Shown here: positions 4,990 to 5,084 of the stretch, one piece after another
Layout of the letters: the number at the start of each line of letters is the position of its first letter
Numbering within the stretch: position 1 is the first letter of the stretch
Source of the DNA: JTS-AC122 sp041742635
Lineage (GTDB): Bacteria; Planctomycetota; Phycisphaerae; Phycisphaerales; UBA1924
Assembly (NCBI GenBank): GCA_041742635.1
Contig: JBGSIF010000192.1
Coordinates: 1 to 5,084, forward strand
Direction: 5' to 3'
DNA length: 5,084 bases
Translations under genes and position numbers: made by a program
Notes under the pieces: generated by a model
Seen by the model: only the letters and a program-made list of their open reading frames with translations
What the model was told of the DNA's origin: nothing
Databases searched by the model: none

Positions 4990-5084
4990 GTGACCACGCA
5001 GAACCGCTTTGTTCGTCTCGCCCCCGTCGCCGTCGGCGCACTCATCGCCGCCGCTGGCATCCTCTTCGCCGGCCCGCTCGACCC
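4990..5084 (+). CDS. Gene 4: fourth beta-helix paralog (5' part only)
   Basis: GTG 4990 opens a frame to the window edge: 31 codons plus two bases. The start MTTQNRFVRL is followed by a hydrophobic core rich in Ala, Val, Ile and Leu, and then FAGPLD, the same signal-peptide end as in genes 1-3. It is therefore almost certainly the N-terminus of another secreted beta-helix paralog. Its start Met-Thr-Thr also matches the first residues of gene 3 when read from ATG 3562. Everything after the signal peptide lies outside the window. Confidence 0.8.
   Translation, partial: MTTQNRFVRLAPVAVGALIAAAGILFAGPLD

Noticed and set aside
4967..4997. Direct repeat GTGACCAC before and at the start of gene 4
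   Set aside because: Only 8 bp, the first copy opens a frame of just eight codons, and chance is a sufficient explanation.

Overview
The window is GC-rich and carries a plus-strand tandem array of secreted right-handed parallel beta-helix proteins. At least four paralogs are visible: a frameshifted first copy (377-1860), two intact copies (1891-3156 and 3562-4950), and the first 31 codons of a fourth that runs off the window (4990-5084). All four start with a signal peptide ending in Ala-Gly-Pro-Leu. In the three copies that extend far enough, this leads into a GPL(D/N)PPxGPVAPT(Y/F)KTL..VEPRIA(I/V)N segment, then GSYYxTGN and GVTLDLxGF. A body of regular 21-residue coils follows, then a conserved closing module ending in W/H-A-N-(F/I)-x-Tyr. 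This architecture, the base composition and the frequent GTG starts suggest a Planctomycetota genome, perhaps of the Phycisphaerae type. That placement is inferred from recalled family distribution, since the window holds no marker gene.

Layout. Bases 1-376 hold a doubtful gene tail, a hairpin, a good promoter candidate followed by an inverted repeat, and a G-rich leader with quadruplex potential just before gene 1. Genes 1 and 2 are 30 bp apart with no terminator between them and probably share a transcript. The 405-bp gap 3157-3561 is the most unusual non-coding part. It holds a stem-loop after gene 2, then nine units of a degenerate 21-bp repeat whose core is the palindrome GGAA-N4-TTCC. 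Two adjacent units form a perfect 15-bp hairpin. The array ends at a possible -10 element that shares the octamer GTACACTC with the promoter of gene 1. Genes 3 and 4 are 39 bp apart and look like a second transcription unit.

Function. The products are probably exported, cysteine-rich, elongated solenoids acting at or beyond the cell surface. No catalytic motif, membrane anchor or sorting tail is visible, so substrate and role are unknown. The paralogs are mosaic: gene 2 resembles gene 3 in its N-terminal part and gene 1 in its C-terminal part, which points to recombination among copies.
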